The notes under the pieces were generated by a model, which made no database searches, had not been told where the DNA came from, and saw only the letters and a program-made list of their open reading frames with translations. From positions 1,674,001 through 1,738,000 of the forward strand of contig JAFKAC010000008.1 of assembly GCA_025766275.1 (NCBI GenBank): DNA of 64,000 nt, read 5' to 3'. Origin of the DNA: Lactarius indigo. Lineage: Eukaryota; Basidiomycota; Agaricomycetes; Russulales; Russulaceae. Each line of letters starts with the position of its first letter. The first letter of the stretch is position 1. Position numbers and translations under genes: made by a program. Positions 59,187-64,000 of the stretch are shown piece by piece.

Positions 59187-61524
59187 ATGCAGCTCCTCAT
59201 TCTTTTACTTTCGGCTTTCTCTTTCTTCAGAACAACTATTGCCAGCGCAGCCCCCGGAAAAATCTATGGTGTTAACCTAGGTTCTTGGTGATTTTTTTTG
59301 CGGTTTGCTGGCACATGTACGCGTCTCACTCTACTCTCCCAGGCTCCTCCTCGAGCCATGGATGCTCCCGGAAGGTTCGTCCGTCTTCTTCCGTGGTGAG
59401 GATGCGAACCAGCTTAGTTGTTGCATTCCTTACCAGAATGGAAAACCATGGGTGGAGAAATCTGCGACAAGTGCTCAACCTGCATTGCCTCGGAATTGTG
59501 AGCCCCATACCCGTCTAAGGTAGTCAATGATTGATCTGTGCAGCGCTCTCGTGGCTGCCGATCCCGATAACGCGGACGAAAAGTTCGCAGAGCACTGGTA
59601 CCGTTACTTTTTGGTTGGGTTCTCGGCCCCAGAACTGATGACTTCGTCTTCAAGGCGTACCTGGTTCACCAAAAATGACGTTGATACACTCAAAGCTGCT
59701 GGGATAAATACCGTCCGCGTTCCCGTAAGCACATCAGTGTCTTCCTGTTGCCTCAGAAACCCTCTGAATGTCATTCCAGCTCGGGTATTGGATTGTTGAG
59801 GACCTCGTAGATAGGGACACTGAGCACTACCCCCGCGGGGGTATGAAGTTTTTGGTCGGTTCTGCACGTCTTGGCTAATTCTAAACTGATTTCGGTCTTT
59901 CAGGCGGAAGGTCTGATGTGGCTTCGCGATGCCGGAATACGAGTTATCTTGGACCACCATGCTCTCCCTGGTGTCCAGACCCCGGGACAGATGTTCACTG
60001 GAAAGTGTGTACTCATCAATCCATAGTTTTTACTCAGGAAATCCTATACTGAACGCTTAAATAGGTGTACTGATGATGTTCAATTCTACGTAGGTATCCT
60101 TCGTGCATCTTACTGTCTACATTATCTTATCTCAGGGTTAGACGCCCTACAACTATGGTCGTGCTCTTACTTGGACCGCTGTGATGACTGCTCTCTCCCA
60201 TTCAAACCCCAACTTCACGAGCGTCTTTTCCATTCAAGCCGCGAATGAGCCCATAATGGACGCGTCGAAGACACCTGGCTACGGCGAATGTGAGCACTTC
60301 TCAACCTTTCGATCTGTCTCCGAATTCTGCCCCTAATAGCTTGAATAAGTCCAGAAGAGTTTCGTCGCGGTCGTGCGTGCTACTGAGTTACTTCTTGGAA
60401 TAGAGGTGCCAGGGTATCCGGCTCTCCAATACGATAACCCATCGACCGCTGTGGGTCTAGTTGGACTGCTTGCCGACGCGTGCAACAGTGATAATTCAGG
60501 CCTGTTTAAACCGGATCTGCTGTTGTCAAGGCCGTAACTGAGGCTATTGCTATATTGGTCGACATGGAACGCGAGTTTGGATCGCTGGACTTTGGCGCGT
60601 GCAAAGGGCGCGCTCCGCTTACCACCAAGTCAGTTTTTCCACCTTCCATTTTGTGAATATATGCCGACAAGGAATCTGTTCCAGCTTCATGGATATCCTC
60701 TGGCAGTACAATAACCCTGCAAACCCTGCAGATGCGGCCATGGGCCCTCAGTCGTACGACCATCATTTGTACTATAGGTTCGCTCTAGGTTTCTCTTAAC
60801 GTTACCGCAGCCTGACCGATTTTTGTTATTTTCTCTTCACAGCTTTGGCGTATGTTGATAAGCAACCAACTTCACTCGCGTATTCTTAGTATTCGTCTTG
60901 TAGGGCGTCGCAGATGCCAATCCGGATGCTTATCTGCACGATTTATGCAGTGCGTCTAGTGCATGCACGTCCATTGTTTCTGCCCTTTATCTGACCACAC
61001 CTTATTGTAGACCGCCAGACTATTCAGAACGATATCGCGTTGAGGAACACACGAGTGTGGGTTGGCGAGTGGGCATTATCCACTCAATTCAACGCAACAG
61101 ACGAGTTTCTGCGGAAGTGGGCGGACGCGCAGAAGCTAGTATATAGTCAGGATGCTGGGTGGCTGGTATGTTCCTGTAATAAGATAGGCCGCGCACGATA
61201 TCTCACAACGTCACAGTTCTGGAACTTCAAGCTCGAGCAGACGAATCCCCTCGTGCGCCAATGGTAAAGGCTTTTATAATGGTGGGAGAATGAGACTCAA
61301 CAATGGTGCTTTTTCACAGGTCATACCTGGAAGGCCTCAAGCTCGGGTACCTTACTAAGGACCCATCACAGTACTACGACCCGAACGTGTGCGACCCATA
61401 CAGAAACGTTTCCAGCACTACCAACAATTCTACCTCGTCCAAGCGTGGCGACTTGTCGACTCCAGATTCCCTGCGCCGTGCTTCTTTGCGCCACAAGCGT
61501 GCCAAACAACATCTATTCTATTGA
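59187..61524 (+). CDS. Secreted GH5 glycoside hydrolase (exo-1,3-beta-glucanase type), one frame shift
   Basis: Sixteen exons: 59187-59287, 59343-59374, 59437-59497, 59544-59597, 59655-59724, 59780-59854, 59904-60004, 60065-60089, 60142-60289, 60350-60628, 60685-60777, 60843-60849, 60904-60949, 61011-61165, 61217-61263, 61320-61524. Signal peptide MQLLILLLSAFSFFRTTIASA, then GVNLGSWLLLEPWMLP, DTLKAAGINTVRVPLGYW, VILDHHALPGVQTP, acid/base Glu in AANEPIM (~220) and nucleophile Glu in VWVGEWALSTQ (~400). Exon 10 is one base short: TTTAAACCGGATCT at ~60506-60514 should read on into GSAVVKAVTEAIA. With that base the model has 499 residues. Exon 12 is a 7-nt micro-exon. The family trims beta-1,3-glucan in the fungal wall. 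Confidence 0.85.
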
Positions 61525-62333
61525 AAATATGGCCGATGCTGTCGAGTTCATTCGAACGGAGTCAACACTAGAACTTACGCGCTAGTGGTTGTTTTGTCTG
61601 CGTCGAGAACCCCGTATATGACGGGGAGTTTCCATTCATTTAGCCGTCGTTCATTCTTAAGTGACACCATTCTTTCTTTCGTACACATGTATCAGACTGC
61701 AATCTAGACGTGCGGGTGTTTCAGAGGGTCACATGAATACGGTTCTATTTCCACAACAGTGAACCGATGGATGCGTATGCGCACAACACTCTGGGACGAG
61801 AAAAGTGGGACTGAATAGTTTGAACGGCCCTCGGCGGGTCGATGAGCCAATCACAAGGCGGCAACTACGGTCGCTTGTTGAGATATCAGTGCGCGCGAGT
61901 GCGGCGCGATCCTATTATGCACGATATACAAATTTACGATCAGTCCACTAACATATAAATAAACTGCTCCTTCATTCTGACACTCCCTCTTGGTGAGAAT
62001 TAGTACAGCTACTAAGGGGGGCGCAACGGAACGGAGGGGTCCGGCTCCACCAGCGATGTCGTGCGCGTTGCGCGTTGACTGCAGTTGTCATGACTACAGC
62101 CACTGACCCGTATGAGCCGACTAATTTAGTCATTTAGTCTAATAGTTCGTGGGAGATTTCCAAAAGAAACGATGCTGTGTATGATAGCACTCTAAATCTT
62201 GCCACAGAGATGACAATTGAAAATTGTAAGCCAGATGTCGGGCAGTCTCACACCAAAGATTGAACGATCTCATCTTATCGATTCTCGCGATTTATCTGAC
62301 TACTGGCTATCGACTAAAACACTATTTGGCATT
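61525..62333. other. Intergenic region
   Basis: The 3' flanks of GH5 and of the minus-strand methyltransferase meet here. Nothing coding is visible. CTTGTTGAGATATCAGTGCGCG near 61872 has no recognised match. Confidence 0.5.
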
Positions 62334-63487
62334 CTACTTGACGTTGCAGACAGTGTCACTGCTGCACTCTAGAGGTCGCACCACGACCCAGTCAGACAGA
62401 GACAAGAACATACCCCTTTCCACGAATTGCCTCAGCTCCTTCATCAGCTCCTCTCGCTCCTCTTCGTCAGCGATGCGAGTACCGTCGCCCAACTCCAGAC
62501 ATCCAGCCTTCAACATGGCCGACGTCACAGAGTTGAGGACCTGAGTAAAGCTCTGGAAGGAGTACGCGGTGAACTCCGAAAGAGACGTCCCGTTCAGCCC
62601 CTTGTGGGACGAACAGTATTCCCCATGGGGGGCAAGCGCGTAGGTAGACGTCAAGATCTGAAGAGACGCATCTTGGAGCATCTTCCGCAACTGATACGAA
62701 AGGCTGTGGTCGCATGAGCCACAACGCAGAACGAAGAGATGTGCACGCGCACCTGACGACGAAGCCTTGTTGGACCGCCCAACCTGAGAATATGCGATTG
62801 ATTGTGGCCCAAGTGGATTCGCCTTGGGTGTATGCCACGACATTGGGCTCTTGACCCGGGAGTGGCGGGGGGTTCTCATACGTGAATACCGTGAGATCAA
62901 TATCTCGCAGAGTGAGATGCCCGCCAGGTTCTATCACGTTCGACGGTAAGTTCAGAGCTCCGCATCCATTAACAAAGTATACTCAACTGAGCAAGTTACG
63001 CAAGTTCTGCAAGGCTGGTTTCCACCCCTGTGCCGTCAGCGCCAGACACATCAGGCTCATGTTGACGAGATCAAAAGTTCCAAGCATTTCATCTGGGAAT
63101 GGCTTGGTGACGTCATGTTCGAAGAATGTTATCTTGTCGACGTCTGGGTTGCCAGCTTGAGGGAACTTGGCGGAGGAGAGATCGCAAGCAAAGACCTGGA
63201 CATCACGATCACGGACATCTGGCTGTGATACGAAGTCGAGGGCCCAGGCGCCTGTCCCCGTGGCCACGTCGATTACTTTTCTGACATGGTTGACGTTGAC
63301 CACAGGCGGTACGGTACTAGAGTCGAACACCGTCTTGAAGTGCACATACTGGGTTTTCAACCTATTTGCAGACGTCGTCTTTATGTCGAGGTAAGTGACA
63401 TGAGTCTAGTACGCACCGAGAAATCTCTGAAATATTGTCGTCCAACACATACTTAGGCTTGATAGGGGTTTCAGACTCGGAAGACAT
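62334..63487 (-). CDS. UMTA-type SAM-dependent methyltransferase (intact dispersed copy)
   Basis: Exons 63417-63487, 62988-63361, 62753-62930 and 62334-62703 sum to 993 nt, 330 residues. Exon 3 has the same 178 nt as in the other copies and introns sit at the same codons. Motif I is KVIDVATGTGAWALDF, then FACDLSSAKFPQAG, HDVTKPFPDEMLGTFDLVN, LLKPGGHLTLRDIDL. The C-terminal part shows LSYQLRKMLQ, SAMLKAGCLELGDG and LSDWVVVRPLE. The end is eight residues longer than in the copy at 29524. It has opposite orientation and lies 32 kb from the array, without a reductase beside it, so it was moved or is the older member. Confidence 0.82.
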
Positions 63488-64000
63488 GATGTTGTTGGGT
63501 TGGGTGTCAACTAGCAGAACGCAATACTGCCCGCATATTTATGCAAACTTCTAAACCTAACAAGTAATGGTTAGCATTTCTTCACTCACTTGCACACGGG
63601 TCGCGGGCCTCAAATCCATTTTTCTACCATGTGGAGGTTGCTAGCATAGCCGAGAAGACCGGAGAGCCGCGACAAAGAAGCCGAAATCTTCATAAGTACA
63701 GCAAACAGAGGTATATTTGGCTAGCTAGATGCCTGGACGGTAACGTGTACACCGTACTAACTTAGTCTTGGATCCAGTCGTTGTATGCACCTGACCCGGG
63801 TATCAGTTCATACAAGAGAGACGCCCAGGGGAAATTCACGGTCTTTTTTGCGATCCACCAATCATACCTATTCTCTAATTCTCCCTTCGTGCTACCTTGG
63901 CGGCACTCACACTCTTTTGGATGACTGACTATGAATGAGACTAGCGTCAAACAGACCTCAAAGAACGGTGCACCCGTCCTTTCCGAAATTGCAATGGCTT
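63488..64000. other. Upstream region of the dispersed methyltransferase, window edge
   Basis: No gene is supported. A minus-strand frame at 63762-63950 has no start or family features. A gene entering from the right edge is not visible. Confidence 0.45.

Overview
The window looks like nuclear DNA of a filamentous basidiomycete, most likely an agaricomycete. Genes are split by many short introns (about 50-60 bp) with GT..AG borders. The proteins have fungal architectures (COG8, Rtp1/TANGO6, Mms22/Mus7, Fis1, Cox23, U2AF large subunit), and families expanded in mushrooms are present: a GMC-free secretory set (lipase class 3, GH5 glucanase, Ser/Thr-rich GPI protein), a UMTA-type methyltransferase and a GRE2-like reductase. 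All exon borders below were read by eye from splice consensus, frame continuity and family similarity. Where the summed exon lengths close a reading frame I say so.

Layout. 0.4-2 kb: COG8. 2.2-5.4 kb: a 3.2 kb element with ~45 bp terminal inverted repeats and a TTA target duplication, holding a tRNA-related SINE-like unit and degenerate repeats. 5.4-8.3 kb: nearly gene-free, with an unrecognised broken gene. 8.3-17.1 kb: a dense housekeeping block (GPI-anchored Ser/Thr-rich protein, DNAJC7-type co-chaperone, UBA-zinc finger-UBX adaptor, Rtp1/TANGO6 RNA polymerase import factor). 18.9-21.8 kb: a five-exon gene joining an unknown domain to a degenerate protein-kinase-like domain, plus a weak hypothetical gene.

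22.4-33 kb is the most unusual part. Methyltransferase and NAD(P)-dependent reductase genes have been amplified as a module: a 5'-truncated methyltransferase, a decayed methyltransferase, an intact reductase, a broken reductase, an intact methyltransferase and an intact reductase, all on the plus strand. A fragment of the last exon of the neighbouring Mms22 gene was copied with one reductase, which shows which way the duplication ran. A fourth, intact methyltransferase lies on the minus strand at 62.3-63.5 kb.

33-46.5 kb: Mms22/Mus7, a small membrane protein, COQ3 (with a GC-AG intron), an M50B-like peptidase, Fis1 and U2AF65. 47.8-52.9 kb: two tandem amidase genes with the same ten-exon structure. 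52.9-56.6 kb: COX23, a Kv-type potassium channel and a class 3 lipase. 59.2-61.5 kb: a 16-exon GH5 glucanase with a 7-nt micro-exon. The channel, lipase and GH5 genes each carry one or two single-base frame shifts, all between 54 and 61 kb, which suggests either local decay or local sequence error.

The housekeeping genes act independently (Golgi tethering, protein folding, Pol II import, fork repair, ubiquinone synthesis, mitochondrial fission, splicing). The methyltransferase/reductase module would suit tailoring of a small metabolite. That is inference, because no core synthase is present in the window.
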